Origin: an uncultured Syntrophobacterales bacterium
Lineage (GTDB): Bacteria > Desulfobacterota > Syntrophia > Syntrophales > UBA5619
Direction: 5' to 3'
Assembly (NCBI GenBank): GCA_903928915.1
Contig: CAIYSL010000119.1
Coordinates: 62,001-126,000, forward strand
DNA: 64,000 nt
The notes under the pieces are model-generated. The model saw nothing but the letters and a program-made list of their open reading frames with translations. It was not told where the DNA came from and made no database searches. Numbering within the stretch: position 1 is the stretch's first letter; each line of letters opens with the position of its first letter. Positions 8,466 to 17,847 of the stretch are shown here, piece after piece. Both the position numbers and the translations under genes were made by a program.

Positions 8466-10151
8466 TTATTTTTTCCGCTTCTCCAGCTCCTCCGCCCGGA
8501 GCTGCTTCCGGAGGATCTTGCCCACGTTCGTCTTGGGGAGCTCCTTGCGGAACTCGATCTCCGTCGGGAGCTTGTACGTGGCCAGCCGCGTCTTGCAGTA
8601 CTCGATCAACTCCTCCGGGGTGGCGGTCATCCCCTCCTTCAGGACCACGAACACCTTCACGCTCTCCCCCCGGATCGGATGCGGGACGCCGATCGAGCAG
8701 GCCTCCTGGACCTTGGGATGGAGGTAGAACACCTCGTCGATGTCCCGCGGGTAGACGTTGAACCCGCCGGAGATGATCATGTCCTTCTTCCTATCGACGA
8801 TGTAGAAGTAGCCGTCCTCGTCCATGGTGGCGATGTCGCCGGTGTAGCACCAGCCGTCGCGGAGCGTCTTGGCCGTCTCGTCGGGCCGGTCCTTGTAGCC
8901 CAGCATCACCTGAGGCCCCTTGACGATCAGCTCCCCCCGCTCTCCCACCGGGACGTCGGTCACCTCGTCCTCCAGGTCCACGATCCGCGCCAGGGTGTCC
9001 GGAATCGGCACGCCCACGCTTCCCACCTTGTGCACACCCATGAACGGGTTGACATGGGTCACCGGCGAGGTCTCGGTCATCCCGAACCCTTCCATGATGA
9101 TCGCCCCGGTGGCCTTCTCGAAGTCATGGATCACCTCCACCGGCAGCGGCGCGCTCCCGGAGAAGGCCCCCTTGATGCAGGTCATCGGGGTCTTCTTCAG
9201 GTCGGGATGGTTCAGCATCCCGATGTACATCGTCGGCACCAGCGGCGTGAAGCTCGGACAGAAGCTCCGGATCGCCTCGAGCAGCGGTTCCGGCTGGGGC
9301 CGGGGGACGAGGATCTGGGTCCACCCTTTGTAGATGGCGTAATTCAGGACGACGGAGAGACCGAAGACGTGGAAATAGGGGAGCGCCCCGAGGATTATCT
9401 CCCCGCCCTTGCCGAAGGCGGGCACCCACGACGAAAGCTGCTGCACCTGCTTGCTTAGGTTCGCGTGGGTCAGCATCACCCCCTTGGAGACGCCGGTCGT
9501 CCCGCCGGTGTACTGGTACATGGCCACGTCGGCAAATGCGCACTTCACCGCCGGCGGATTGGGGCCGTACTTGGCGAGGCACTCCTTCCAGTCGTACACA
9601 TCCGCTGCCGGCTTGACCGCGCCGAAGGGGTACTTCTTCAGCCATCTGCCCAGGACGCGCTTGAGCGGGGGGAGATAATCCCCGATGCAGGTGGTGACGA
9701 TCTGTTTGACCTTCGTCCGGGGCCTAAGGTCGATCATCCGGTTTGCGAGCACATCCAGGGTTATCAACACCTTGGCGCCGGAATCGTTGAACTGGTGCTC
9801 CAGTTCGGGATCGGAGTAGAGGGGGTTGTTCATCACCGTGACCGCCCCGATCTTCAGGATCGCGTAGTAGGCGACGACGCAGGGGATGATGTTGGGCAGG
9901 AGGATCGCCACGGCCTCCTTCGGTTTGACGCCGAAGGCGGCGAGGCAGGCGGCGAACCGGTCCACCATCTCCTTCAGCTGCCCGAAGGTGACGGTCGTCC
10001 CCTGGAAGACCAGGGCCGCCTTATCGGGGAACTCCGCCGCGGTCCGCTCCAGGAAATCGGGCATGCAGACCTCTTCATAGGCGATCGTCTGCGGGACCCC
10101 CTTTTCGTACGACTTCAGCCACGGTTTCTCCAGGTACCTCGACTCGGCCAT
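8466..10151 (-). CDS. fadD: Long-chain fatty acid--CoA ligase
   Basis: AMP-forming acyl-CoA synthetase, 561 aa, that activates fatty acids to acyl-CoA at the inner membrane/cytosol. All core motifs are intact: P-loop YTGGTTGVSKG with the downstream MLTH, EGFGMTETSPVTH, GWCYTGDIATMDEDGY, the hinge DRKKDMIISGGFNVYPRDIDE, and the C-terminal LPKTNVGKILRKQLR carrying the catalytic lysine. That makes it the functional contrast to the ligase at 2038. Start at ATG 10151 is preferred, with GGGAGGG 10 bases upstream; an upstream in-frame codon at 10205 would add 18 residues without a good site. It lies downstream of the ETF:quinone oxidoreductase-like gene in the same direction, separated by a repeat-bearing gap. 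Confidence 0.9.
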   Translation of the reverse strand: MAESRYLEKPWLKSYEKGVPQTIAYEEVCMPDFLERTAAEFPDKAALVFQGTTVTFGQLKEMVDRFAACLAAFGVKPKEAVAILLPNIIPCVVAYYAILKIGAVTVMNNPLYSDPELEHQFNDSGAKVLITLDVLANRMIDLRPRTKVKQIVTTCIGDYLPPLKRVLGRWLKKYPFGAVKPAADVYDWKECLAKYGPNPPAVKCAFADVAMYQYTGGTTGVSKGVMLTHANLSKQVQQLSSWVPAFGKGGEIILGALPYFHVFGLSVVLNYAIYKGWTQILVPRPQPEPLLEAIRSFCPSFTPLVPTMYIGMLNHPDLKKTPMTCIKGAFSGSAPLPVEVIHDFEKATGAIIMEGFGMTETSPVTHVNPFMGVHKVGSVGVPIPDTLARIVDLEDEVTDVPVGERGELIVKGPQVMLGYKDRPDETAKTLRDGWCYTGDIATMDEDGYFYIVDRKKDMIISGGFNVYPRDIDEVFYLHPKVQEACSIGVPHPIRGESVKVFVVLKEGMTATPEELIEYCKTRLATYKLPTEIEFRKELPKTNVGKILRKQLRAEELEKRKK

Positions 10152-10206
10152 ACTCGTCCACCCTCCCTTCTTTTTTTGCTGGATCCGTCCTCCCGGAACC
10201 TCCACT

Positions 10207-10326
10207 CACCCCCACCCTGCCCTCCCCCGGCAAGGGGGAGGGATACAACAGTTGTGGAACGGGATATTGTCTACCCTATCGGGCATGCCCGCCCCTCCCT
10301 CACCCTGCGAGGGGAGAGAGGGGAAG
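10207..10326. repeat. GC-rich intergenic repeat, copy 1
   Basis: Two adjacent C-run/G-run inverted repeats. CCCTCCCCC-GGCAA-GGGGGAGGG lies at 10220-10242 and a second lies around 10296-10325 (CCTCACCCTGCGAGGGGAGAG). The lead-in CTCACCCCCACCCTGCC resembles the copies at 12663 and 26895. It fits a dispersed intergenic hairpin family. Confidence 0.65.
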
Positions 10327-10403
10327 GTGCAGAGGGCATGCTTGACGCGCCCGATCGCGCGACAACCGGACACGACAGCGCCCCGGGGGAATCCCCTGCG
10401 GAA

Positions 10404-12551
10404 TCACGCTCCGGGCAGGGCGCAGACGTCCGCCGGGGGCTTCTCCTCTTCCAGCCCCATCGATTGCCAGACGATCTCGGCGATGTCGAGGCAGGCCGTC
10501 GTCTCCTCCTTCTTGCGGTCCTTGATCCCGTCGGACAGCATGGTCAGGCAGAAGGGGCAGCCCACGGCCACCCTGCCGGCGCCGGTGGCGATCGCCTGGT
10601 CGGTGCGCATGTTGTTGATCCGCTCGCCCACGTCCTCTTCCATCCACATCCGCGCCCCGCCGGCACCGCAGCAGAAGCTCCCGGCCGCCGACCGCTCCAT
10701 CTCGGTCAGCCGCAGGCCGGGGACGGCCGCGAGGATCCGCCGGGGCTGGTCGTAGATCCCGTTGTACCGGCCGAGGAAGCAGGAGTCATGGTAGGTGGTG
10801 AGCCCCCCCGCCAGCGGTTTCTTGAACGCGATCTTCCCCTGGCCGATCAGGTCGGCGATGATCTCCGTGTGGTGGTACACCGCGAAGGCGCCGCCGAAGT
10901 GCGGGTAGTCCTTCTTCAGGGCGTTGTAGCCGTGCGGACAGGTGGTGACGATCTTCCGCACGTTGTAGCCCTTCATCACCGCGATGTTGGCCTGGGCCAG
11001 CGTCTGGTAGAGGTACTCGTTCCCCCCGCGCAGGGCGGAATCGCCGCAGCACCCCTCCTCGGTCCCGAGGATGCCGAAGCTGACCCCCGCCGCTTGCAGG
11101 ATCTTGGCGAAGGCCGCGGAGACCTTCTTCCCCCGGTCGTCGAAGGACCCGGCGCACCCCACGTAGAAGAGGTACTCCACGTTCGGGTCTTCGGCCAGGG
11201 TCTTGACCCCCAGCTCCTTCGCCCAGTCCGCCCGCAGGTGGGAGCCGACCCCCCAGGGGTTGGAGTTGTTCTCCATGTTCCGGAAGGTGAGCTGGAGCTC
11301 CGGCGCGAAGTCCGCCTCGGTCAGGACCTTGTACTGCCGCATCCCCACGATCTTGGGGACGTGCTCGATCGATGCCGGGCAGTGCTCCTGGCAGTACATA
11401 CAGTTCGTGCAGGCCCAGAGCTCGTGGAGATCGATCACCTCGCCGACCATGGCCTTCCCGGCCGGAGGCGCTTCCTGAGCCGCCTCGGCACCCGCCTCCT
11501 CCGGCGGCTTTGCGCTCTTGCGCGCCGCGACCGTCGCGGAGGCCCGCTCGAGCCAGTGGGTCTTGAGGTCCTGGATCACCTTCTTCGGCGAGAGCGGCTT
11601 GCCCGAGAGGTAGGCCGGGCAGCCGTCCTGGCAGCGCCCGCAGCGCGTGCAGGCGTCGGAATCGAAGATCTGCTTCTTGGTGAACTCCTCGATCCTCCCC
11701 ACGCCGAAGCTCTCGGCCGTCTCGAAATCCCGGATCGGTTCAAGATTCCCCACCGGCTTGAGCGACGCCAGGAAATGGTTGGCGGAGGTGGTGATGATGT
11801 GGATCAGCCGGGAAAAGGGGATGTAGGCGATGAACCCCAGGGAGAGCAGGGCATGAATCCACCAGTTCACCTTGTGGACAGCCCGCGCCGTGTCGGGATC
11901 GACCCCGGCAAAGGCCCTGGCCAGGGGCCAACCGACAAAGGACCAGACCTCCCAGGAGGGCCGAGTAACGTGAATCCGCAGTGCTTCGCTGAGAAAACCG
12001 GTGACGATGATCGCCAGGATCAAGAGCAGGACGACCGCGTCGTCGGCGGTGGTATCCGGGGTCTGTTGGTAGCCGAGACGGTCGGGCTTCCGGACATACC
12101 GGCGGTGGAGCGCCAGCACGATGCCGGCCAGGACGAACAACCCGGAGAGGTCCATCAACAGCGAGAAGAGCAGGTAAAACCACCCCCGCAGAAAGGTCCA
12201 CCCCAGCAGGGGCCCGGTGAGGTACGTCTCCTTGGCGATCAGGCCGGTCCCGATGAAGAGCACCACGAACCCGAAGAAGATCAGCCCGTGCATGATGCCC
12301 GGGTAGGGGTCGCGGAAGGTCTTGACCTGTCCAAGCCCGTGCGTCAGAAGCAGCTTGACCCGCTGGCCGAGGTTGTCCAGGCGCAGCTCGGGCTTGCCGA
12401 GGGCGACCCAGAGTTGCCAGCGCCGGTAGAGGCCATAGGCGAAGACCGCCATGGCAAGGGCCGCGAGGGGATAGAACAGGACACCAAAAGATTCGGCATT
12501 CCAGTATACCTGCCGCCCTTCATTCCCAACCGAAAATGCGACGTGTTCCAT
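10404..12551 (-). CDS. Membrane-bound Fe-S oxidoreductase (DUF224, ETF:quinone oxidoreductase-type)
   Basis: HdrD/GlpC-related membrane iron-sulfur protein, 715 aa. The N-terminal ~250 residues form a NarI-like membrane domain of about six helices, followed by two ferredoxin-type 4Fe-4S motifs (CTRCGRCQDGCP and CTNCMYCQEHCP). The C-terminal half has two CCG-type cysteine clusters (EGCCGDSALRGG and FCCGAGGARMW). In syntrophic fatty-acid oxidisers, proteins of this type are proposed to pass electrons from reduced EtfAB to menaquinone, the reverse-electron-transport step that butyryl-CoA oxidation needs. The location directly downstream of etfB-etfA, in the same direction, supports that role here. 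A repeat sits in the 236-base gap to etfA, so separate transcription is possible. Confidence 0.88.
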   Translation of the reverse strand: MEHVAFSVGNEGRQVYWNAESFGVLFYPLAALAMAVFAYGLYRRWQLWVALGKPELRLDNLGQRVKLLLTHGLGQVKTFRDPYPGIMHGLIFFGFVVLFIGTGLIAKETYLTGPLLGWTFLRGWFYLLFSLLMDLSGLFVLAGIVLALHRRYVRKPDRLGYQQTPDTTADDAVVLLLILAIIVTGFLSEALRIHVTRPSWEVWSFVGWPLARAFAGVDPDTARAVHKVNWWIHALLSLGFIAYIPFSRLIHIITTSANHFLASLKPVGNLEPIRDFETAESFGVGRIEEFTKKQIFDSDACTRCGRCQDGCPAYLSGKPLSPKKVIQDLKTHWLERASATVAARKSAKPPEEAGAEAAQEAPPAGKAMVGEVIDLHELWACTNCMYCQEHCPASIEHVPKIVGMRQYKVLTEADFAPELQLTFRNMENNSNPWGVGSHLRADWAKELGVKTLAEDPNVEYLFYVGCAGSFDDRGKKVSAAFAKILQAAGVSFGILGTEEGCCGDSALRGGNEYLYQTLAQANIAVMKGYNVRKIVTTCPHGYNALKKDYPHFGGAFAVYHHTEIIADLIGQGKIAFKKPLAGGLTTYHDSCFLGRYNGIYDQPRRILAAVPGLRLTEMERSAAGSFCCGAGGARMWMEEDVGERINNMRTDQAIATGAGRVAVGCPFCLTMLSDGIKDRKKEETTACLDIAEIVWQSMGLEEEKPPADVCALPGA

Positions 12552-12662
12552 ACTCTCTCCCGACGAGAAGCCCCCTCACGGACGCTTGGGCCGATTTTTT
12601 TAGAGAACGGGCATAAATTGAAGACAGTACCCTAAAAGGACACCTTCGGAAAAAAGCAAATT

Positions 12663-12746
12663 ATCCCCTCCCCTGGCGGGAGGGGATTACGGGGAGGGGG
12701 TTTCCACCCTCACCCTAACCCTCCCCCGTCGAGGAGGAGGGAAGGT
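12663..12746. repeat. GC-rich intergenic repeat, copy 2
   Basis: Two inverted repeats. ATCCCCTCCC-CTGGC-GGGAGGGGAT at 12663-12687 is followed by CACCCTCACCCTAACC and CCCTCCCCC-GTCGA-GGAGGAGGG near 12720-12741. The CCCTCCCCCGTCGAGG core is shared with the copy at 26908. It lies between etfA and the membrane Fe-S gene, where it may also act as an RNA stabiliser or partial terminator. Confidence 0.65.
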
Positions 12747-12787
12747 TGGACTCTTGACGAGGGTATCCTTAAATTATTCCCCCTACT

Positions 12788-13765
12788 CTACGCAAGCAGT
12801 TTCTTACACTCTTTCGCGAATTCGGGCATGAACTTGAAGAGGTCCTCCACGACGCCGTAATCCGCCTTCGCGAAGATCGGGGCCTCCGGGTCCTTGTTCA
12901 CGGCCACGATGAACTTGGAGGAGCTCATCCCGGCCAGGTGCTGAATGGCCCCGGAGACGCCGCAGGCGATGTAGAGGTTGGCGGAGACGATCTTCCCGGT
13001 CTGCCCCACCTGGTCCGACTGGGGCCGCCAGCCCGCATCGACCGCCGCGCGGGAGGCCCCGACGGTCGCGCCCAGGATCGCCGCCAGCTCTTCCAGCACG
13101 GCGTACCCTTCCGGTCCCTTCATGCCCCGTCCGCCGGTGACGATGATGTTCGCCTCGGTCAGGTCCACCTTTCCGCTCGTGTCCTTCTGGACCTCGATGA
13201 CCTTCGTCTTGAGCTGCCCCGCCTCGAGGGCGGGGTCGAACTTCACCACGGCCCCGGCCTTGGGGTTTTCCGTGGCGGGAAAGACGTTCGGCCTAAGCGA
13301 TGCCATCTGGGGGAAGGAGGCGATCGCGACCTCAGCGTAACACTTGCCCGCGTACATCGGCCGGAGGGCCAAGAGCTTCCCGTCGACGATCTTCACGTCC
13401 GTGCAATCCGTGGCCAGACCCGTGGCGAGCTTCCCCGCCAGACGGCCGGCGAGGTCCTTCCCCTGCGTGGAGGCGCCCAACAGCAGGATGGCCGGGTCGT
13501 TCTCCTTCACGATCTTTGCCACCGCCAGCGCGTGGGCGTCCGTCGTGTAGGGTTCGAGAGCGGGGGAATCCGCCACGAACACCCGATCGACACCGTACTT
13601 GCCCAGCTGCCCGGCAATCCCCTCGATCCCCGCGCCGCAGAGAACGGCGCACACCTCGTCGCCGAGCTGGTCCGCAAGCTTGCGTGCGGTGGCGGCCAGT
13701 TCGAAGCTGATCTTCCGGAAGGCGCCGTCCCGCTGTTCCGCGACGATCCATACACCCTTTGCCAT
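12788..13765 (-). CDS. etfA: Electron transfer flavoprotein, alpha subunit
   Basis: EtfA, 325 aa, FAD-binding half of the EtfAB heterodimer that accepts electrons from acyl-CoA dehydrogenases in the cytoplasm. The N-terminal half is the Rossmann-like domain (MAKGVWIVAEQRDG). The C-terminal FAD domain shows GGRGMKGPEGY, QVGQTGKIVSANLYIACGVS and GAIQHLAGMSSSKFIVAVNK, which are diagnostic. Three in-frame ATGs lie at the 5' end. ATG 13765 is chosen because AAGGAGG is 8 bases upstream, whereas the ATG two codons before it leaves only 2 bases. It follows etfB by about 130 bases in the same direction and precedes the membrane Fe-S oxidoreductase. Confidence 0.95.
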   Translation of the reverse strand: MAKGVWIVAEQRDGAFRKISFELAATARKLADQLGDEVCAVLCGAGIEGIAGQLGKYGVDRVFVADSPALEPYTTDAHALAVAKIVKENDPAILLLGASTQGKDLAGRLAGKLATGLATDCTDVKIVDGKLLALRPMYAGKCYAEVAIASFPQMASLRPNVFPATENPKAGAVVKFDPALEAGQLKTKVIEVQKDTSGKVDLTEANIIVTGGRGMKGPEGYAVLEELAAILGATVGASRAAVDAGWRPQSDQVGQTGKIVSANLYIACGVSGAIQHLAGMSSSKFIVAVNKDPEAPIFAKADYGVVEDLFKFMPEFAKECKKLLA

Positions 13766-13896
13766 ATCCATATCCTCCTTCAAAGCGAGCATCCGATCGG
13801 AATACCCGTGAAAAAGCTTCTACCGCCGATGGCGGCTTCGCAAAAAGCTCCAGAGGCAAGGCGCGCAGCCTATGGACTTTTTCCGCTGCCGCCCGG

Positions 13897-14667
13897 TCAT
13901 ATGACCTTCGCCTCTTCGCGCAGCAGGCGGGCCAGCTCCGCGGCCTTCAGGGCCACGTCGTCGCCGCAGATGATCTTCCCCGCGGCCCGCGCCGGCGGCG
14001 GCACGAACTTGACGATCGTGGCCTTGTTCGCCACCGAAACGCCGAGGCCGGCGGCGTCCTTCACGTCGACGGGTTTCTTCTTCGCCTTCATGATCCCCGG
14101 CAGCGAGGCGTACCGCGGCTCGTTGAGCCCCTTCTGGGCAGTGAGCAGACAGGGAAGCGGGCACTCGATCAGCAGCTGGGCCCCCTCGATCGGCCGGATG
14201 ACCTTGACGCCGGCCCCGGTAAACTCCAGTTTGGTGATGACGGTCACCTGGGGAATGCCCAGCAGCTCGGCCAGGATGGCGCCCACCTGCCCGGAGTCGT
14301 CATCGATGGCGCGCTGGCCGCAGAAGATGATGTCGTGAGGGATTGCCTTGATGGCCGCCGCAAGGGCCGAGGCCGTGGTGTAGGCGTCGGCGCCGTCAAA
14401 GGCAGGATCGCAGATATGGATGCCCCGGTCGGCGCCCATCGCCAGGGCCGTCCGGATCGTCTCCATCGCCCGCTGCGGCCCGACGGAGACGATGGTCACC
14501 TCGCCGCCGTTTTTCTCCTTCAGCCGCAGCGCCTCCTCCACGCCGAACTCGTCGTAAGGGTTCATGACCCATTTGATGCCGCCCTCTTCGATCCCCGAGC
14601 CGTCGGGCTTCACCTTGATCTGGGCCTCCGTATCCGGAACCTGTTTCACGCATGCAACGATATTCAC
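13897..14667 (-). CDS. etfB: Electron transfer flavoprotein, beta subunit
   Basis: EtfB, 256 aa, partner of EtfA. It begins MNIVACVKQVPDTEAQIKV and has the AMP/FAD-site-type segments WVMNPYDEFGVEEALRLKE, ALAMGADRGIHI and FCGQRAIDDDSGQVGAILAE, all typical of the family. The spacing to acs upstream is 235 bases with no gene in between. Gene order acs, etfB, etfA, membrane Fe-S protein, acyl-CoA ligase on one strand makes a coherent fatty-acid oxidation module. Whether this EtfAB is the simple or the bifurcating type cannot be settled by eye. Confidence 0.95.
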   Translation of the reverse strand: MNIVACVKQVPDTEAQIKVKPDGSGIEEGGIKWVMNPYDEFGVEEALRLKEKNGGEVTIVSVGPQRAMETIRTALAMGADRGIHICDPAFDGADAYTTASALAAAIKAIPHDIIFCGQRAIDDDSGQVGAILAELLGIPQVTVITKLEFTGAGVKVIRPIEGAQLLIECPLPCLLTAQKGLNEPRYASLPGIMKAKKKPVDVKDAAGLGVSVANKATIVKFVPPPARAAGKIICGDDVALKAAELARLLREEAKVI

Positions 14668-14902
14668 CTCTTCCTCCTTCCCGGATGCCCGTCACGCGCG
14701 GCGTCCCTGACCGGTGTGACGCACGCATCCACCAGTAAGACTCTCCGACCGTCCACGTCGCCCCGCCCGGCGCCCCGGGAAACGACGGACCGCCGGGACC
14801 GGATCCCGCGGTCCGCAGGGTCCCCGGTTCACTCAACCCACCCGGAGACCCTGCGGCTTGTTCGCTCCCCCCCGGGGACAGCAGAAACGAAGCGGGGTTC
14901 TT

Positions 14903-16879
14903 CTACAGCCTGTTCTTCACCAGATCGGCCACCACCGAAGGATCGGCGAGGGTGCTCGTATCGCCGAGGTTATCCACGTCGTTGGCCGCCACCTTCTTGA
15001 GGATCCGCCGCATGATCTTGCCGCTGCGGGTCTTGGGAAGGCCGTCCGCCCACTGGATCTTCTCCGGCGTGGCGATCGGGCCGATGATGTTCCGGACATG
15101 CGCCACGAGCTCCTTCTTCAGGGCATCGGATTTCTCCACCCCCGTGTTCAGCGTCACGTAGGCATAGATCGACTGCCCCTTGATTTCGTGGGGATAGCCG
15201 ACAACCGCGGATTCCGCCACTTTATCGTGGGAGTTGAGCGCCGCCTCGACCTCGGCGGTGCCCATCCGGTGGCCGGAGACGTTGATCACGTCGTCGATGC
15301 GGCCGGTGATCCGGTAGTAGGCGTCGCTGTCGCGGAGCGCCCCGTCGCCGGTGAAGTAGTAACCGGGGTACGGTTCGAAATAGGTCTCTTCGTACTTCTT
15401 GTGGTCCTTGTAGATCGTCCGGGTGAACCCGGGCCAGGCGCGCTTGATGCAGAGCGCGCCGCGGCCGACCAGCTCCTTGACCTCCACCCCCGTGGCATCG
15501 TCTACCAGGGTCGGGACGACCCCCATGATCGGCAGCGTCGCCAGGGCCGGCTTGATCGGGATCGCGCCGGGCAAGGGCAGGATCATGAACCCGCCCGTTT
15601 CGGTCTGCCACCAGGTGTCCACGATCGGACACTGGTTGCGGCCGATCACGCTGTAGTACCAGTGCCAGGCCTCGGGGTTGAGGGGTTCGCCGACGGAGCC
15701 GAGGATGCGCAGCGACGAGAGGTCGACCCCTTTCACCCACTCCTCCCCCTCCTTGGCGATGGCCCGGATGGCCGTGGGGGCGGTGTAGAACTGCGTCACC
15801 TTGTACTTCTCCACGATCTGCCAGAACCGGCTGTAGGTGGGGTAGTTGGGCACCCCTTCGAACATCAGCGAGGTTGCGCCGTTGCACAGCGGCCCGTAGA
15901 TGACGTAGCTGTGGCCCGTCACCCAGCCGATGTCGGCGGTGCACCACCAGATGTCGTTCTCATGCACGTCGAAGGCCAGCTTGTGGGTGTAGGCCGTGAA
16001 CAGCAGGTACCCCGCCGTGGTGTGGAGGGCCCCCTTGGGCTTGCCGGTGGAGCCGGAGGTGTACAGGATGAAGAGCGGGTCCTCGGCATCCATCCATTCG
16101 GGCTCGCACTTCGCGTCGACCTTGGCCATCTCTTCGTGATACCAGAGGTCGCGGCCCGGGACCCAGTCGAGATTCCCGATCTTGTCGCCGACCCTTTTGA
16201 CCACGATCACCTTCTGGATGGAGGGGCACCCCTTCAGCGCCGTGTCGGCGTCCTTCTTCTGGGGGACCGCCTTGGCGCCGCGGAAGGAGCCGTCGCAGAC
16301 CACCAGGACCTTCGCCTCGGAGTCCTGAATCCGGACGGAAAGGGCGTCGGGGCTGAAACCGCCGAACACCACCGTGTGGACGGCGCCGATGCGGGTGCAG
16401 GCCAGCATGGCCACGCCCGCCTCGGGGACCATGGGCATGTAGATGCAGACCCGGTCGCCCTTCTTCACCCCCTGCGCCTTGAGCACGTTGGCGAACTTGC
16501 AGACTTCCTTGTGCAGCTCGCGGTAGGTGATCGCCCGCTCCTCGTTCGGTTCGTTCCCGACCCACTGGATCGCCACCTTGTCGCCCCGCTTCTCCAGCTG
16601 CCGGTCCAGGCAGTTGTACGAAACGTTGAGTTTCCCGCCTTCGAAATACTTGACGTAGATCGGCCCCTTGCGGACGTCGAAGTTGAAATCCTCGACCTTG
16701 TCCCACTTCTTGAAAAAGGTCACGTACTCATCGGCCTGCTTGGCCCACCAGGCCGGCGGGTCGGCAAGGAATTCGTCGTACAGCCTCTGGTACTCCTCCC
16801 GGCTCTTTATGTACGCGAGCTTGCGCACTCGCTCGTGCACCGGATACACCTCTTGCAGTATCGTCTTCTGTTCTTCCAT
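14903..16879 (-). CDS. acs: Acetyl-CoA synthetase (AMP-forming)
   Basis: Acs, 658 aa, full length, which interconverts acetate + ATP + CoA with acetyl-CoA + AMP + PPi in the cytosol. In syntrophs the reverse direction has been proposed to conserve ATP. Seen are the Acs N-terminal domain (residues ~30-90), the P-loop [27 protein letters not shown] around residue 420, [31 protein letters not shown] and the C-terminal [16 protein letters not shown] with the catalytic lysine, which is also the usual acetylation target. GGGAGGAACCG precedes the ATG. A 7-bp GC hairpin with four Ts (16951-16979) lies about 70 bases upstream of the start. Confidence 0.95.
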   Translation of the reverse strand: MEEQKTILQEVYPVHERVRKLAYIKSREEYQRLYDEFLADPPAWWAKQADEYVTFFKKWDKVEDFNFDVRKGPIYVKYFEGGKLNVSYNCLDRQLEKRGDKVAIQWVGNEPNEERAITYRELHKEVCKFANVLKAQGVKKGDRVCIYMPMVPEAGVAMLACTRIGAVHTVVFGGFSPDALSVRIQDSEAKVLVVCDGSFRGAKAVPQKKDADTALKGCPSIQKVIVVKRVGDKIGNLDWVPGRDLWYHEEMAKVDAKCEPEWMDAEDPLFILYTSGSTGKPKGALHTTAGYLLFTAYTHKLAFDVHENDIWWCTADIGWVTGHSYVIYGPLCNGATSLMFEGVPNYPTYSRFWQIVEKYKVTQFYTAPTAIRAIAKEGEEWVKGVDLSSLRILGSVGEPLNPEAWHWYYSVIGRNQCPIVDTWWQTETGGFMILPLPGAIPIKPALATLPIMGVVPTLVDDATGVEVKELVGRGALCIKRAWPGFTRTIYKDHKKYEETYFEPYPGYYFTGDGALRDSDAYYRITGRIDDVINVSGHRMGTAEVEAALNSHDKVAESAVVGYPHEIKGQSIYAYVTLNTGVEKSDALKKELVAHVRNIIGPIATPEKIQWADGLPKTRSGKIMRRILKKVAANDVDNLGDTSTLADPSVVADLVKNRL

Positions 16880-17093
16880 CGGTTCCTCCCTTCAATTCGT
16901 GAATGATGATTATGAACCCAACCCAGCTTCAGGAGGGAAGGCTCTCGGAAAAGGCCCTGCGGGCCCCTGCCCGGGCCTTCCGGTATCCCATCGTGACAAG
17001 CGAAAAACCCGCTCTGGCATAGAAATTTATTTTATAGATTCTAAAGCGTTAGGAGATTTTGTTGATCGTGAACGGCGGTCACTATCTGACCAG

Positions 17094-17105
17094 AAGTCAT
17101 GACTT
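17094..17105. promoter_or_regulatory. 12-bp perfect palindrome, possible operator
   Basis: AAGTCATGACTT, followed directly by six further Ts, lies in the long divergent gap between acs and the porin gene. It is about 215 bases before the acs start and could be a regulator site or a short terminator-like hairpin. The remainder of 16880-17623 is GC-rich with AT-rich patches (for example TTTATTTTATAGATTCTA near 17030, a candidate -10 region for acs) and contains no gene I can support. Confidence 0.3.
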
Positions 17106-17623
17106 TTTTTGTTTTGCTCTACCCCACTATGCCTCCCTGTGTCAAGAACTATTTTCTGGGCAAAACCGCGGCGATTCGCTGCGGGGAACTTCCCGACTTT
17201 TCCCCTTTTTCCACCAGCCGCGCCCGGCCCTGCGGCCGGTCTATTCAGCGCGTCTTGCACACACCGGTGTGTCGTTTTTTACACACCGCCCCTCCCCGAC
17301 GGGCTGACAAGGTCCGGCGCCGGGGCCGCAGGAATCGTTTCCCGGGAAGCCGGCCCCCGTTGGCGGCGACCGGACCGGTGAGCGGACCTGATGACGCTGA
17401 ATAGTTCAACATCAAGTTTATATTTGCTTTTCTCAGTGAATTCCCTCCCGGGATCGCACCGCTGCCTCGCGAAACGGGCAGAAACCATGCCGTTGAATCG
17501 GGCCATGGTACGGTGATTGCAGAAGGTTCTCCCCGGGACGTACCCGCTTGCCCCACCCGGGGACGCACGGTCATCATCCGCCCTGGGGCAGCGGCGCCGC
17601 TGCCCGGGCTGCGGGAAAACTGC

Positions 17624-17652
17624 TTGACATCGCACCCGGAGGGTGTTAGCGT
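17624..17652 (+). promoter_or_regulatory. Probable promoter of the porin gene
   Basis: A consensus TTGACA (17624-17629) is followed after 17 bases by TAGCGT (17647-17652). It lies ~200 bases before the porin ATG and predicts a leader of about 185 bases. Confidence 0.5.
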
Positions 17653-17659
17653 CCCTCAA

Positions 17660-17847
17660 AATATCTGTGAAAGGAGGTGGTTTCCCGAGCAGGTATCGAT
17701 GGCGCACGGCCTGCGGAGCCCCAAGCGGGGCATCCCTGCCGGGTTCGGACCGGCAGCTGGTCCGGCCGTGGTTAAGACGCATCGGCGTCGGTTTTTGAGC
17801 TGGTCCCCATGCCCGTGGGGATCGAACAAGAAAACAGGAGGAACGAA
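17660..17847 (+). promoter_or_regulatory. Structured 5' leader of the porin gene
   Basis: The leader starts with a near-perfect anti-anti-SD stretch AAAGGAGGTGG (17670-17680) that has no start codon at normal distance. Four hairpins follow: GCCCC-AAGC-GGGGC (17718-17731), CTGCCGG...CCGGCAG (17736-17756), GACGC-ATCG-GCGTC plus GG and five Ts (17776-17796, terminator-like), and TCCCC...GGGGA (17804-17821). A 50-codon frame from ATG 17699 ends in TGA overlapping the porin ATG (ATGA). I recognise no known riboswitch class. Confidence 0.45.

Noticed and set aside
9465-12635. Very long open frame (over 1000 codons) on the plus strand
   Set aside because: It lies opposite the acyl-CoA ligase and the membrane Fe-S gene, has low-complexity His/Arg/Gly/Pro composition, and reflects GC-rich codon bias of the real minus-strand genes. 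The same holds for long antisense frames at 1780-3558, 3474-5711, 14858-16906, 17869-19266, 19263-21452, 21906-24116, 24046-25938 and 57335-59071.
16951-16979. Attenuator in the acs leader
   Set aside because: AAGGCCC...GGGCCTT with four Ts on the minus strand is only a 7-bp stem in GC-rich sequence, with no leader frame or alternative pairing seen.
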